Notes under the pieces: generated by a model
Told to the model about the DNA's origin: nothing
Databases searched by the model: none
The model's input: the letters and a program-made list of their open reading frames with translations, nothing else
Part shown: in pieces, positions 49,775-63,556 of the stretch
Position numbering within the stretch: the stretch's first letter is position 1
Layout of the letters: each line of letters begins with the position of its first letter
Made by a program: the position numbers and the translations under genes
NCBI GenBank assembly: GCA_009792885.1
Contig: WMCF01000024.1
Span: 11,033,995 to 11,097,994, forward strand
Length of the DNA: 64,000 nucleotides
Direction: 5' to 3'
DNA from: Eremophila alpestris peregrina
Lineage: Eukaryota; Chordata; Aves; Passeriformes; Alaudidae

Positions 49775-52394
49775 AGCCCAAATCTGCTGGCTTGAGACCA
49801 CTTTTATGTCAGTAAGTTTGCAGAAATATTTGAGTGGTAGTGTGCTAGATCCTATATGTGTAAATGTAGTGAGGATCTAGAACCAAATAATACAGGAGTG
49901 TTAGGAGCTGGAACTGCCCCATGTGAAATGCACCATTGTAGAAAAACTAAAAACAAACAAACAAAAAAAAAGTAAAAATATAATATAAGTAGCTTTTTTT
50001 ACTGAGCATAAGTATGTTTTGCAAACAAGAACAGACCAAAGATAATTATAGAAAAGTACGAAGAACAATATTTAGGTTAACATTTACCATAAAAGAACAG
50101 TAGCAAAATACTATTGAGAAGGCTTGGAAAACATCTCATGAGAATTTATCGTTGTGTTTTTATACAGAAAGATCTATAGAATATCCTTTTTTCCTGAGCC
50201 AAGTGCAAGAATTACTGAGAAAGACTTTTCTAAGAGTTTGTGTGCTTTCCATATGCCACAGTTTAACAGACACTAGCAGGTCTGTTTATATCATCATTTT
50301 TCTGTCTCTTAAAAAAAAAAGAAAAATTGCTCCTTGCTAGTTTTCATATGTTCCCTAAAGATTTTCATCTTGCAAATAAAAGAGCTTAATTATTTCCATA
50401 ATGGAAGGATTAGTGGTCCCATGAGCAGATTCTTTCTGTTTAAAAATCATTGTAGGTATAGTAAAATGGAAGTAGTTCATGACCAATGCAGCTGCTTCAC
50501 AAATTACTGGAGTTCAATAAATAGGAAAAGAATTTAAAAAACCACAATTTTAAAAAACAACCAAACAACAAGAGGAAGGAAATTTTTAAAAGAGAGGATT
50601 AAAAATTAAATTAAGCAAGAGTAGTGCCATTAATAGATAGTAGCAATCAGGTCAAGACCATGGAGGATAAATTAGCTGAGGAAAGTGTAATACAATAGCT
50701 GACACCTAAACAATCCTTAATGTTTCTGTGGTTTTTCTCTGTCCTCCTGCAAGAAAGTTTAGGGATATTACATAACAGCTGTGAGGAGAATTTTCATATA
50801 GTGCAGCTAAAGCACATTGAATGCTTTTATATGTCCATTCTATTTTATTACACACTGACAAATGAATTTGGGTTTCTGTGTTCCCATTACAGTGGTGTAA
50901 TTACTGACTGCAGCCAGCTCATGTTTTACCCCTCTGGATGAACGAGGGCCAGTGTTCAGTTTGTGAATAAAAGTTACCCAGTGAATATGGCATCAAAACA
51001 GTGCAGTAGCTCTGGCTGCCTTCAAAGGTTTGTTTGTGCTGATTTTAAAGGAAAAGCCTGATGGATTGAAGGCAGTGAATTCAAGGAATTTCCCAGAGCT
51101 CCCTGCTGCAGCAGAGCTCCATGGCACAGATGAAGTTGGTTTCCATCCATCCCTGCCTGACTGCAGGGCTCTGCTGTATCAACAGGCTGAGGAGACAAAA
51201 CATTTAGTGTGGGGACTGCAGAGCTTCCCTGTCCTTCCCTTTATTGTCTTACAATCCCTTCCTGCTAATGCAGGAAGTCTCTTTATGGCCTATGGCCGTG
51301 AGAGTCTCACAGCTTTAAACTGCTCCTGTGTTTTCTGGGGACTTCACAAGTTCCCAGAGCAATTTAAACTCGGTGTGGTAAAGGAGACCTTAAAAGTTCT
51401 CTTCCTCTTTCTTACCTTTTAGGAAGTAGCATCAAACTGTCCTTTAAAAATGAGTCTACATTTATGGTTCAGTGCAGTGCAGCAGCCCAAGGGCCAGTCC
51501 AGATAAGCTGCTATAAATCATTCAAAGCAGGGAGATAATAACACTCTTATTTCAGATCCAGTTTTATATTATGTATGTTTATAAAACAGAAAGAGCTGTC
51601 TCTGACTGAGTACAAACATCTCAGCCTATTTTGGGAACCCTTTTCTGTGACTTATGGAGTCTTTGATCAATTTTCACCATTGTTCAGAGAACAACTTTAT
51701 GTTTACTTCTCTGAGGTTTTTTAAAAGTATTTAAAATGAAAATAAATCCAGTATGTTGTGGCAGTCGACCAGTGTCCTGCCGTTGTGGAAACACTACTTT
51801 AAAATGCTGAACTGTGTCTAATGAAACTATAAATCTGTGCATAGAGGGGTGTTATACTCATCCAATTTAACTGATACAAAAAGATACTGTCCTGTCACGG
51901 TTCCTCCTGTCCCTCTCTTTCCCTTATTACATTATATTTAGCCACTATGCAAAATATGAAATGTAAAAACAACTGAAAACAGATTTAAAAACTGCCCCCA
52001 AACACTGGTTTTCCATCAGATGAGTGAATTGAACTGGCTTAATTTTTCCCACTGAATGTGATGCACTGCAAGTGTCGGGGGGGAAAAAGAAATCGTGCCT
52101 GTCCATGGAAGTTTCCAGTTACTTGAGTTTGTATACACTGGGCAATCATGCTCTAAATTACTGGATTGCCAGCAGGCTTCTGACTCCCACTTATTGTGTG
52201 TTTTGGACTATTGTGTTTAAAAGGTAGAATGCAATTAGAACTTCTTAGCTAAGTCTTTGTACTGCCACATTTAACCTTTCCAGAAACCTTGGTACTGCGC
52301 TGTGTTTCTGTGAAGTATTAGTGCTGGCATTAGGAGCAATCCCTGATTTATTATTATGTGTCAGTTTAATTAACATGCTGTTTCACTCCCTCTT
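49775..52394. other. unique DNA, no gene seen
   Basis: Includes short A/C-rich words at 49950-49970 and 50545-50575. The 130-codon plus frame at 51030-51422 is GC-richer than its surroundings and unrecognised. Confidence 0.45.
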
Positions 52395-52840
52395 CCAGAC
52401 TGTTAATGAAGATGTTAAATAAACAGGACCAAACAGTGATCCCTGCAGAGCTCCACCAGACACCTCCCACCAACTTGATACATTGCCATTTTTCATTACC
52501 CTTTATTTGCACTCAGCCAGCCATTTTTAAATCCAAGTGACAGTACTCCATGTCCAAGCCAATTTGAATTAATTTTGCAAGTGGAGATTTTGTAAGACAC
52601 TACATCAAGTGTTTTACTCAGACCAGATATATTACACATGCTTTCATCCACTAATTTTCTAAAGCTATCAGAAAAAGCAATCAAGCTTTGAAGATTACTA
52701 GCACCCAGCCAGCTTTTTGCTGGTTTATTCACTTACAAAACCAATCTTGGCATTATTAAAGATTTGCCACTCCTTTAGCTGATGACTGATTTAAAACAAT
52801 GCATCTTTCTAATCCATTACCTTCCCAAAATAACATAGAG
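52395..52840 (-). mobile_element. ancient CR1/L3-like LINE fragment, reverse-transcriptase region
   Basis: The plus strand reads GACTGTTAATGAAGATGTTA, then ACAGTGATCCCTGCAGAGCT, GCCAGCCATTTTTAAATCCA, CATCAAGTGTTTTACTCAGA, CCAGATATATTACA and CATCCACTAATTTTCTAAAG. This is the reverse complement of the conserved C-terminal RT segment of old amniote CR1-clade LINEs. A 78-codon minus frame (52496-52732) keeps a degraded trace: its LSKTLDVV aligns with the family's 'DFSKAFDTV' motif, and its WL..G..SLGFKNGWL with the following region. It is far more diverged than the other CR1 pieces here. The RT is dead: the frame is short and the key motif is altered. Confidence 0.78.
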
Positions 52841-54134
52841 CCCTGATTATTCCTTCTAAGTGCTATTTTAGAGCTATGTGGCATGTGAGTTTAAATTGTG
52901 ATTGGCAGACTGATATTTTTCTTGAAAAGGATCCGTGATTTCAGCAGCTTAGCTTATGTTTATTTTACATGCTTCCAGCTGTTAGCTTGTATCAGCAGTT
53001 ATTCCTTATTCCCAGTATGAAAGCAAGTAGGTCCTGTGACACCTCTTTAATTATGTTAGGGAAGAAACATCAGACTGGCAGTGGAGGAAAAAAATACAGT
53101 ATAGCAGGATTAGTTCTCACAAAAACAGATTTATTTCTTACAGCAGAGGAACATGCCAGTCAAAATAAACTTTCTCTTCTTATTTAATATATTCCTTTCC
53201 TCTGTGTTTTATTTCCTACTCATGCTATAAATTGTTATACTTATGACTTCTAGTCAGAATTGGGTTCTTTTTTCTTCCTTTGGCTTGTCCATTCCTTATT
53301 CTTCTGTCTCCCTACAGCTGGAACCACTTATTCATTGCCTATTCCTTTCCTAACTAATACCTTCCCTTCCTCTTGAGGTTGTGAAGGGCTGTGTTTGTTT
53401 TCCAGATGTGGTTTGGAGCACAGAGAAATGTGCCTTCAAGTTTCTACAGACTCTTCAGTAAAACTGAGACAGTTTCATGTCTTTTTCCCTCCTAAAGCCT
53501 GGCTCATATCCTAGTGGCTAAACTGGGTTTTTTTACAGAAACACTTAGTCTTGCCAGTGTCATTCAAATACAGTTCATGGTGATTCCTTTACCTGGGGCT
53601 CAGTTCTGCCTCTACTTTGTTGATGATGTTTTTACTGAAATGAGTCCAAAAAGTTTACTGCTACATTTCTCTAAATTTTTTCATGCTGTTAAGTCAGCTT
53701 GTTCAGGGTAAAATTTTCAAACTGGAGTGTCACACTCAGAAGAATGCTGAGTGTTTTGCTGACTTCTGTGAGTTTAGATCACTGAGATTGTACAATGGGT
53801 GTATTGTTTATTGGATGTGGTTTTTCTTTATTTCTTCACCTAATTTTATTTGTCAAAATTAACGGTCTCTTGATTCAAGTCTTTCAGCTCACTGTGTAAT
53901 TACTACATCAGAATACCCAGTGCTCAACTTCTTTGCATGTATGCACGTGTGCATGAAGGCAGAAAGCACATTGATTTTCTTCCCAAGGATAAGAGAAACA
54001 AAGGTCATAGCTCATCACAATCTAATTTATGCAAGATTAATGCATAGAATACAGCAGAGTTCATTTAATGAGGATGAAACATGCAGATGAGTGAAAAAGT
54101 GTATCGTTTTCAGTTTTGATTTCCCAGTGGAAAA
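52841..54134. other. unique DNA, no gene seen
   Basis: Nothing recognised. Frames are at most 72 codons. Confidence 0.5.
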
Positions 54135-54175
54135 AATATAAAATAATACAATAATATAAAATAATATAAAATATC
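54135..54175 (+). repeat. 10-bp AT-rich tandem repeat
   Basis: AATATAAAAT-type units repeated about four times. Confidence 0.8.
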
Positions 54176-55799
54176 TTTCAAAAGAATTTCTGATTAAAAT
54201 GTAAGCAGTAGTATATAATCTTGTTTTGAGCTGGAGACAAGGAACTCAAGCCTCATTTTCCTTTGCCCAGCCTTTGGAATATCCCTCATTTTATGCTTCC
54301 ATGCTTGTGGAAAACTGGGCACACACCTTGGGCTCTAGCCTTGGTAAGATTGCACTTGTGGGATGATGCTGCTTCACAGAAATATTTCTGTGCTAATGCT
54401 TTCATGGATCTGGAGGCAGACTGCTGCAGGAAAACCAGAGGTTTGTGTTAATCAGTGTCTGTAATCCTTAAAAACAAAGAAGTTGCTGATGAACTCAAAA
54501 TGATAAGAAATATCTGGTGTCTACAGCAAACTGGCTGGAGTTAAAAGTCTCTTTTCTCCACTGAATGACCTTCTGGAATTTGAATTGCCCATTTACACTC
54601 ATATTCAGCAGTGTTTCTCTAGATTAAGATTATATTGTCAGTTGACTTCCAAGACTCTCTTTTAATTTCTCTATTGCTTTGCAGAGCTTCTCCTTAGCAC
54701 AGTGTTAGTGATAGAGACAGAGAACAGACAAGACAAAGCACAGAGAGGAAAAAAGAACACGGATGTAACTGCAGCAGAAAAAAACAGTCACTATCAGTAT
54801 CTGTTTAGTACATTCAGATTTGCATAGTCTATTGTTGAAAATGAAGTTCTGCTCTTTAGAAGAGATTTTCTGTCTCTAAATGGACAGGTATGGATTTGCT
54901 GTAGGCTTCAGAGGCTAAAATGAGTTTTGCTCCGGTGCATTCACATGTCTGGGTCTTATCTTCCTTGGTGACCTGCCCCAAATCCAAGTCCCTGTGTTGT
55001 GTCACCTCCTTTGGAGCCACTCACATTATTAATGGGCAACAAGTACAGAAAGAAGAGTTCAGCCATAATTTCTCTCTTTGAAACAGTAGTGGAAGGTTTG
55101 GAAACAGCTTCATTTTCAACAACATGTTGCAACTTGCACTCGAAGCAGAAATAAAAATGCCCATTTCACTCTATAATTGCCTTTAATTTCCAAATGTGGC
55201 ACACTAAGTCCTGAGAGACTAACTGAAATTTCAATTCACCAAACACAAGTCCTTAAAATGTTTAGTAGAGTTTTGCTCAGATTTTCTCATCTTTCATGGA
55301 TTTTCTGTAATAGTTCAGCCCAGTGTCAAATTTTTAGCATCTGCCAGGCATCTGAGAGATAGAATATTTCCGAACATTCAGTAGTAACTGCATACATGTG
55401 TTTCTGTGCATTCATTATGATCTAGTGAGTTTAAAAGATTGTTCACAGGCACCCACTGAATGTTAGTTTTGTTTCTAGACAATATTTTGTTGAGAAAAAT
55501 AATCCACAACTCTGCTTCTCTCTTTAAATCAAAACATCACAGTTATTCTTCTGTGCTCTCTCCTCATCTGTGATCAGTGCAAACCATAGAGCCAAGGTAG
55601 AGTCTAGTGTGATAACTCTGAAGTGGGAAAATAAAGTTCCATTTGGACCCAGTTTAATGTTCTCCCTCCAAAGCTCTGCATTGTGCTCCCGAGTCTTTTC
55701 TCTGAAGTTCTTGGAGTAACACTGTTGGATTGGGAGGAAGAAATGCTATTCACAGCTTTATTAAAAATCTGTAATGCCTCTTACTTAATTAAAATCAGG
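54176..55799. other. unique DNA, no gene seen
   Basis: No recognised gene or repeat. Confidence 0.5.
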
Positions 55800-55860
55800 C
55801 CTGATATAAGCCTAGATTGTATCTAGGCCTGATAAGAGATGGTCTACAATTCTCTTATCA
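55800..55860. repeat. two adjacent inverted repeats
   Basis: The first is CCTAGA, TTGTA, TCTAGG at 55811-55827. The second is TGATAAGAGA (55830-55839) and TCTCTTATCA (55851-55860), perfect 10-bp arms with an 11-bp loop. GGCCTGATA also occurs twice (55799-55807 and 55826-55834), tying the two together. Confidence 0.75.
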
Positions 55861-58800
55861 TAGAAACTGTTGTGTTTGACTGAGTTTTCCCTCTATTTTA
55901 GAAACAAAATGTTGAATTCATGAGTTTCTTCCTCCCCTCTGATTTCCAAAAGCAAAGAAAAGAACAATATTCATGTTGGCAAGAATTTCCTACTGTACTA
56001 AAATATATTTCTGCTGTGTTGGCTTTTCTGTATTTTTTCATGTTTCTCTTTTGTTTCTAACAAACCTGGTTGCTTCCCCAAAATCTTATGATAACTTTGA
56101 GACTACAATCTATTTCCAGAGTCTTTATGGAAGCAAAGCTCTGTCATTATGTTCCCAAAGGGATGTACCTGTAAACCTGAAGTCTGGGGAATAAAATTGG
56201 AAGATTACTGTTTCTTGTCATGTATTTCTGTTTTACGGTGTTGAGTACACAGGAATGGCTTAGTGGGGAGAAAAAACAACAGCAGTGAAGTAGCTATTAG
56301 TGTCCCATAAGAACTTGATGGGGTTTGATACAACTAAAAAAAACCAACTTATGATACCTCCAGCAACTGTAATTTCAATTATTTGCTAGCTAAAGGCAGC
56401 TTTCACTGCTCCAAGCTAGGAAATCATATAAATAGATTAATTAATATAATTTGCCTTGTGCTCCACTAAGAGAACAAAACCAAATATTTCATTTTTTAAG
56501 AGGGGGAAAAAAACACCCAAACAGTGTAAACTAAATATTATAAATATTCAGTCCATCCGTACAGCAAACATTACATATTTTGAGACATCCTCAGCATTTC
56601 TGAGGAATTCAGCAGGATTTAATGAAATTATGATGGCTTGCTTTGGCTTTAGAACTGCACACCAATGAAAGGGAAGTGCTCCTTTGTGCGGATTAGAGCT
56701 CTTTCACAGAACACTGTGGAACAACGTGTGCAGTGGGGGGCCAGCAGATAGAAAGGAGGTTTCATCATCTTGTATCTGCAGCCCTTTAGTATAAAGAGAC
56801 TTCCACAAAACTGAAAATGAGTCTTTGAAATATTCTGTGCTGCGGCAGTAGAAAGGTACAATAAATAATATTTCTCTTTTTCCTCATGTGGAATGGAGAG
56901 ATAAAGCTATTTATAAAACTGTAAAGACTTACAAATCATTCTAACAGGTTGTCATATGTTAATGTCAGCGAGAATTTAATCACGCAAAGTAAAAAATCTA
57001 TATTTTTTTCCAATCCTATCTTATTTTCATAACTCTCTCTATTGACAGATTCTCTTGTGATGATAAATTAAAGGAATGGCCAAGACCACAAAAGTGTAAA
57101 ATCAGAAAAAATACAAGGCCTGACCCAGTAGGTTGTTTTTAAACTGTGTGGCAGTTTTATTTTTCTTGTTCTTGTAGCATTTACAGGATCTAATGAGGAG
57201 TCATTGTGCTCAGCACTGTACACCTGCTTAAAAAGAAAAATAAAGAGGTAACAAATAGATGGGCTGTGAAGATCCAGATTTATAAAACGAGTAGCAATGC
57301 TTTCTGTATAAACTTTGTGAAGTTGGTGATTGAGGAATAAACAACCTTGCTTAGGAGCAGAACAATTTTATTCATCAATTTATGATAAAGATTTTTATGA
57401 CAGCTGCTTACCCAAAAAGCTGTTCAGTGACGGGTTTAATTTGCCATCTGGGATTGGAGTGCCCTGAATTCTTTGGCTTTTAGCCACTCTCACTCCTGTT
57501 GAAAGGAGACACATCCATGGGCTTTCCAGGTGATCCCAGGGTGAATTACACTTTATCCTCTGAACCAAAGAGGAGTTTTAGAGAAAAATGAAGACATGTA
57601 TGATGTTTAGATTTGTGATTTTATAATTTTGTATCTATCTCTCAGTAAATCCAGTGTTGATGAGCTTCTTGTCCAGAGGAGGCTGGACATCCAGCATTCC
57701 TTGGTGGCCTTTATCCTGCATTCAAACTGAAGTGAGGAAGGCTCATGCCAAGCTCGCCATGCTTTTTGCTATGGTGAATATTAGAAAAATTAATCTTAAA
57801 AATCACCCTATTCTCTCCTTTAAATTAATTTTATGCTGTTGATTGAACTGATGGCTTCAGCTGTCTTCTTCACAGCATATGAGCTGTACACAAAATTGAA
57901 ATGACATTTGACCTCCTTTATTTCCCTCTGTGGGTCAGTGAGATGTTGCCAGTGCAGAACCCCCTGTTCTGAGTGATGAAAACATGAGAGGAGTCCTCAG
58001 GTGTGTCTGCCAGCCAGGGAGCAGAGCCCTGGGTGCCAGCCATGTGGGAGCAGAGGCTGTAAAGTTTCCTTTCCATTCCTAGAAGTGGCCTGCTCCAATT
58101 GAAAATGGAGATAATAAAAACTCAAACAGAGAAACAGAACAGTAGGTCGGAAGCCTTTTGTTTGTGTGGAGGACATTCATCTCTCCCTGGGTTTTAGAAC
58201 ATGATTCTCATTTCCCTCTCCCTACATTTTGCAATGTAGAGTTTATTTCCAAGCCTTTTTAAATGAGGTATTTTGCCTACTAGAAATACAGATTTATATT
58301 CTTGGGCTCCCTGATGAAAGGTTGGCTGTCTAATGGCATGGGTTTGGTAGCTGTGGTACAGTGCAGAGTGTTAAGGCTGTAATAGGAAATCAAATAGTTC
58401 ATTTCACAGCCATCAAGTACATGCTGAGCTGCCTGACTGGTTTATGCTGCTTTATCTTTGAGGGCATAAAACCTATTCTTACTTTATGAAAACATACTTT
58501 GTGTTGGATAATCATTTCATTTACATATAAAGGTTACACTTAATAAAAATATATGAAGCAAAATTGCAACAAAGATACAACATCATAAACCACCTTTTTT
58601 AAAGTGCTCTGGTTTTTCCCCTTGAAAGGCTTCATTGCCTTTAAGACAGGAGATATTGCTTCAGAACTAAAGATTTAAAGCTTTTTTCTTCTGCCTGTAG
58701 TAAAAGTAATAAAGCTTTTTATTGTACAAAGACTGTAAATATATTTAGCAATAATTTCAACAGCTGGAAGTGTCTAGATGTCTGTAGTGGAAATACAAGG

Positions 58801-61437
58801 ATCATATTTACCTAGACTTGGCCTTGAAATTTCTATAACCCTTTTCTTTCCACCTAAGCAGCACCAAACAGTTATTGGCTTTTATCTTGTAAACACTGCA
58901 AGACAAACTCGTGTAGAAAATGACTCAGTGCAGTCAGAAATAAGATACTGCTGGAGCAAAAATGCTGTGAGTATTTTCTGTTGTCATTGTTTGTGACAAC
59001 TGTTTCCTGCAAAGAGGAATCACCCCTGCAGTCTGGAGCCTGTCACCCAACCCCAAAGCTCCTGCAGAGCTCCAAGAGATGGTGGAGAACTTCGGTCCCC
59101 AGGAACATGCCACAGGAAACTTGATATCCTAAAGTAATGGGTGTTCTTTAGGGAATTCATGGCAAAAAAATAATAATAGAGAATGTGAGAATAATGATCT
59201 TATAATTGCTTTTGTTATTCTAAATGCAGGAGATATTTGGGTTTGGTAGAGTAGCACATTTAAGGTACAGGTAAAATTCATTGCCTTTGGAAATACAGAA
59301 AGTTGAGAAGCAAACTTGTATCAATTTTAATTCCTGCCAACATCTCATTGCCTTTTTCAGTAAATATCTCAGCATATTGTCAGTGTTTCATCCCTAAATC
59401 AGTATTAATATATTTCCATTCTTTCAGTTTTATATTGTATTTCTGTTGACCCAAGAATACAAACACGCTTTCAACTCCTAAACCTTATTATCCCTCTAAG
59501 GAATGTCCACAGAGAGACAAAGGTACTCTATAAGCAGTGGAGCAGTGTCTCCTTCAACTCCATTTATAAAATAATTATAATTGTTCTAACTCTGCATGAT
59601 GGGAAGTATAACCAATTATTGCATAGTTATGATCACAAAATAGAAAGAAAATGCATGCAAAGACACTCATTCCTTGTCAGAAAACAGTTACCAGAAATAA
59701 GTTTGATGAGTGTGGTTAGAATGTCTGTGTAAATTTCTTGGTGAGATGTATCTGTAGGGTAGATACTTTCAGAGTTTCCAGGAAAAGAAGGAAAAATATT
59801 CCAAAAATACTACTTAGTCCTACTGAAATTGTTCTTTTGGGGGTTTTTCAGAGGTGTACCTGGGCTTTTCAATCACTCAGATTTTTCTGGACGTGGTCTC
59901 TTACCCTATCATGAATATGGATGTGGCCTACTGTAAAATGTTTATTTACTCTCCTACTAAATGGTTCTGATGACCTTCTGGTAGAGGTTTCTCTTCTTCT
60001 CAGCTGACCTCTGCTCTGCCTTTTGCACTCTGAAATTGAAGAGACCACGCTGAAACAGAGAACCTTTGATGAATAGAAAAAACATTTCACTCAGGAAATT
60101 TTAAATTTTGACTTGTAATTCTTCACAGATCAAAACAGCATGAAAAAATGATATTTTTATGACTCAAAAGTTTTTGAGACAATCCTGAAATATCCAGTTT
60201 TTGAAAGCTTCTTGCCAGCTACTTGAATTTGAAACATGAGAAAAGGCTCTTGAGAATACAGGAAGACTGATGATAGCAAAAAGGAAATGGATTGTGTATT
60301 GTTGAAAAACCAGACCTATCCAAACATGCAAGAGTAATGGAAGGTATCAAATCAAGACAAATGCTATTTGTGCTGATAATAAGTTAGGTTAAGACAGTAA
60401 AGTTTCCTAATAAGGCTGGAGGGGGAAACTTCTTTCTGATGGATGAGAAGACTACCAAAGTGAAGGAACAAATCTGTAAAATAATGCATCTCTCATTTTT
60501 AACAACAGCTGTTTTAAAAACTATTATTGAAGCAGATTTGAGAAAATTTTAAGTATCATGTCTTGATATCAGTTCTAAATATTATTTTGTAATAGGCATC
60601 AAACCTTGTATACCATGAATTTCTAAATTAAAATTTAATGGTACACTTAGTGGAAAGTAGAAGTGCATTTTAAAAATAGACATCAGTGATTAGAAATGTC
60701 AATTAACATAGTGTAAACAAGCATGAGCTTGTGTATTTCTGCGAAATGAAATCAAACTGTCTCAGCAGCAGATAAAGTTACTTTATTTACCATTGAAAGA
60801 GAACTGTTCCATGACTACTGGACCTGCAGGTGATCTATTATACAAGCTATCAGATATAGATAATTACATTATCAATTTATATCTTAAATCTGTGATAGGA
60901 TTTACTGAATTTGATTTTAGGAAACATACACTTGACAAGACCATTTTTCTGGTAACCTTTGGGGATGGCAACCGAATTTTGGGTTTGTAAAACACAATCA
61001 CATGTTCAGCTGATAGAAACTGACAGTGATATTAATACCATTTGATCTGGTTTATCAAGATTTTATGCTTCTGAGTCTAAAATACATCAGTAAGTCTAAT
61101 GTCCACCTGGCTTGTCTAAAAATAACACAGCGTATTATATAATAACAGATTTAGGTTTCCATTTTGTGTAAGAAGATGCTTAAAGATACTATCCCCTACA
61201 GAAATAGGCCTCTATTGATGAAATATTGAGGAAAGATGACAAAATATTAAGCAGAACTGAAAGTATCTGTACAGAAGATTTGTTTTATAAGCAGAGACAG
61301 TTTGGCAGGAGGTTGCACCAGTACAGAAGACACAAAGACTTGACTTCAGCCTCTTGAGGGGAATAAACTGATAAAAGTGTGACAGTGAAAAACCACAGCC
61401 ACCTCAACACACAGGACCACTGGACTGGGAAAAGAAT
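55861..61437. other. unique AT-rich DNA, no gene seen
   Basis: No recognised transposon, RNA gene or exon in this 5.6-kb stretch. Frames are at most 73 codons. The short GC-richer patches at 57950-58060 and 58990-59130 do not match a repeat that I know. Confidence 0.5.
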
Positions 61438-61464
61438 GAATTTAAATTTAAATTTAAATTTTTT
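61438..61464. repeat. (AAATTT)n simple repeat
   Basis: Self-complementary AATTTAAATTTAAATTTAAA followed by a T run. It could extrude a cruciform. Confidence 0.85.
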
Positions 61465-63258
61465 AAAAAAATTACAAAAAGGTCCTGCACCCTTCTGTGA
61501 AGAAGTTCAGTGTGATGGGGCTTTATAAATAAATGTGGCTGCTTGGACAAAGACTGTTAAAATTGCATAACTTTGAACTGCCTTTAATGCTTTTAATTCT
61601 TCCCTCATAAAACCAAATTAAAGTTAGAGAGTGCAACAGCTGGAGAGAAATTAACACACAATAACAGTGATTTTGATTCTGAATGGGTGGTGTGAAAAGA
61701 CCTAAAATCCTCTTTGTTTCCATCTCCAGGATAACATGGAATGAACATTTTTGTGTTTCTTGCAGAAGACCTTGCTCTCACCTGCAACTTCATGCTGCAA
61801 ACAAATCTTCCAGCTCACAGAACAGGGATCATTAGAATGGAAGAAATTTTTATGGTTTGCAGGGAATTGGATCAATCAATTTTGACTTGGAGACTTTCAT
61901 TGCGGTTTATTTGACAGTTAGAAGCATCAGCATCTCAGAAGTTAATGATCTGCCTGAAATAATGGGGATTTTAGAAGATGGAATGTTACTAAATTAATAA
62001 ATATAATAAATATTAACTATTTCACTGCAAGTATGTGGTCTTTCTGAAATTAAAGATGAGAATAATGCTGGATTTTCAGTTCAGAAGTAATGGTTTCATA
62101 TATTAATAAGACATTCTTTATTGATGATGTTGATATTCAGAACAGAGCTGTGTATTATACTCTCAATGCCCATCTGGGCTGTGTTTTCATGTTAATTGAA
62201 AGACTATTCCTCTTAATGTGGAGATGCTCTCTCTCCTCAGCTTTGGGTTCATTCATCAGGTTTAGGACAGTGTGATAGGTGTGGAGAAAATGTTTCAATA
62301 TTTGCTCCTTATGTTTGTAGTGAACCAGTGAAAGTTTGCCACCTCCCCAGGTAATTAGCTTCCAATACAGGAAATATTTTGGGATGATATAGGATCTACT
62401 GAACAAAATGGAAAGTACAATGAGAGATGAAATGAATTATAGACAAGTGAAGGAAATGGGGAAAGTTTTAAAAGAAATTGTTTTATATAGAATAGTTATT
62501 ATAACACTTAGTCATTAAAACAGCAGTAATAAAATTATATTTATAGCTGAATAAGGAGTCTCAGTGTGATTAAGATATGGAAGTAGCTAATTGGACTGCT
62601 GAAATATTAGGACATTGAAGTGATGAAAAGTATACAAATGAAAATAAAAGTGCATAAAAATTAATGAGGAGACTGAAATAGGAAATGGAATAAAGGAAAA
62701 TAACAAATGAAGCAATGTAGAATGAATAAACATACAGCTCATAGACAAGGAGATATTGAGGACATTGCAAGAGTGGATGGGTATTCATTGCCTCTGCAGA
62801 AGCTTTGCTCAGGTTCAGCATTTGGGGTTTCTGTGTGTACAGAAGGATGATTTCTCCATGCCAGGATTTCACACTGTGCAGGGTGTGTTGTTCTTCACCA
62901 TGTGTCCCTGTAGTGGGAGCTCAGGTGTGGTGCTCAGCAGCCGGGCTGGACCCTGCCTGAAGTGAATCAGCCTTTGCTTTTCTGGGGACAGGAGGGAAAC
63001 CCAGGGGTGCTTTTTGGTAGGAGAGCTTTAGGCTGGATTTTTTCCCCGGTGCAGGTGATTGGGAGGAGGAGGGGGAATGTCCCATAAATTCTTGCTCTGG
63101 CGGAAGGAAGGTGGCAGTGACAAGGTTGGAACAGGCAGCTGGATCTGGGAGAAGGTGGATTGCTTCTGTCATAGACAACACGAAGCAGCTTCAGGAACTG
63201 GCCTGAATGTTCTTTTCAAGTTCCTTTTTATCTCTTCTGACTGATCAAGTTACTCAGT
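61465..63258. other. unique DNA, no gene seen
   Basis: Contains an unrecognised 100-codon minus frame (62570-62872) rich in hydrophobic residues because of AT-rich composition. The 62880-63180 part is GC-richer but unassigned. Confidence 0.45.
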
Positions 63259-63556
63259 GCCCTCCATCCAATCTGGCCTGGAATTCTGAGACATCCCCAT
63301 CTTCTCTGGGCAGCCAGTGCCTCTCACAACCTCCACAGTGAATATTTTCCTCCTAAATCTTGTCTAACCCTTCCCCTTTTCAGTATGAAGCTTTTCCCTC
63401 TGTCCCCAGTCCCTCCTCAGCTCTCCTGGAGCCCCTTTGGGCGCTGAAGGGACTCTGAGCTCTCCCTGGGGTTTTCTCTTCCCCAGGATGAGCAACATCC
63501 CCTCGCAGCCTGTCTTCTCAGGAGAGGTGCTCCAGCCCTCTGAGCATCTGTTTTCT
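63259..63556 (-). mobile_element. CR1 LINE fragment lacking the 3' tail
   Basis: A reverse-complement CR1 3' region. Landmarks are CCTCCATCCAATCTGGCCTG, CATCTTCTCTGGGCAGCC, CAGTGCCTCTCACAACCTCC, CTCAGCTCTCCTGGAGCCCC, TCTCTTCCCCAGGATGAGCA and GGAGAGGTGCTCCAGCCCTC. The match starts at the 'ATCCAACCTGGCC' position, so the last roughly 80-100 bp, including the octamer tail normally needed for retrotransposition, is missing. That implies a later deletion or a rearrangement after insertion. Confidence 0.92.
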
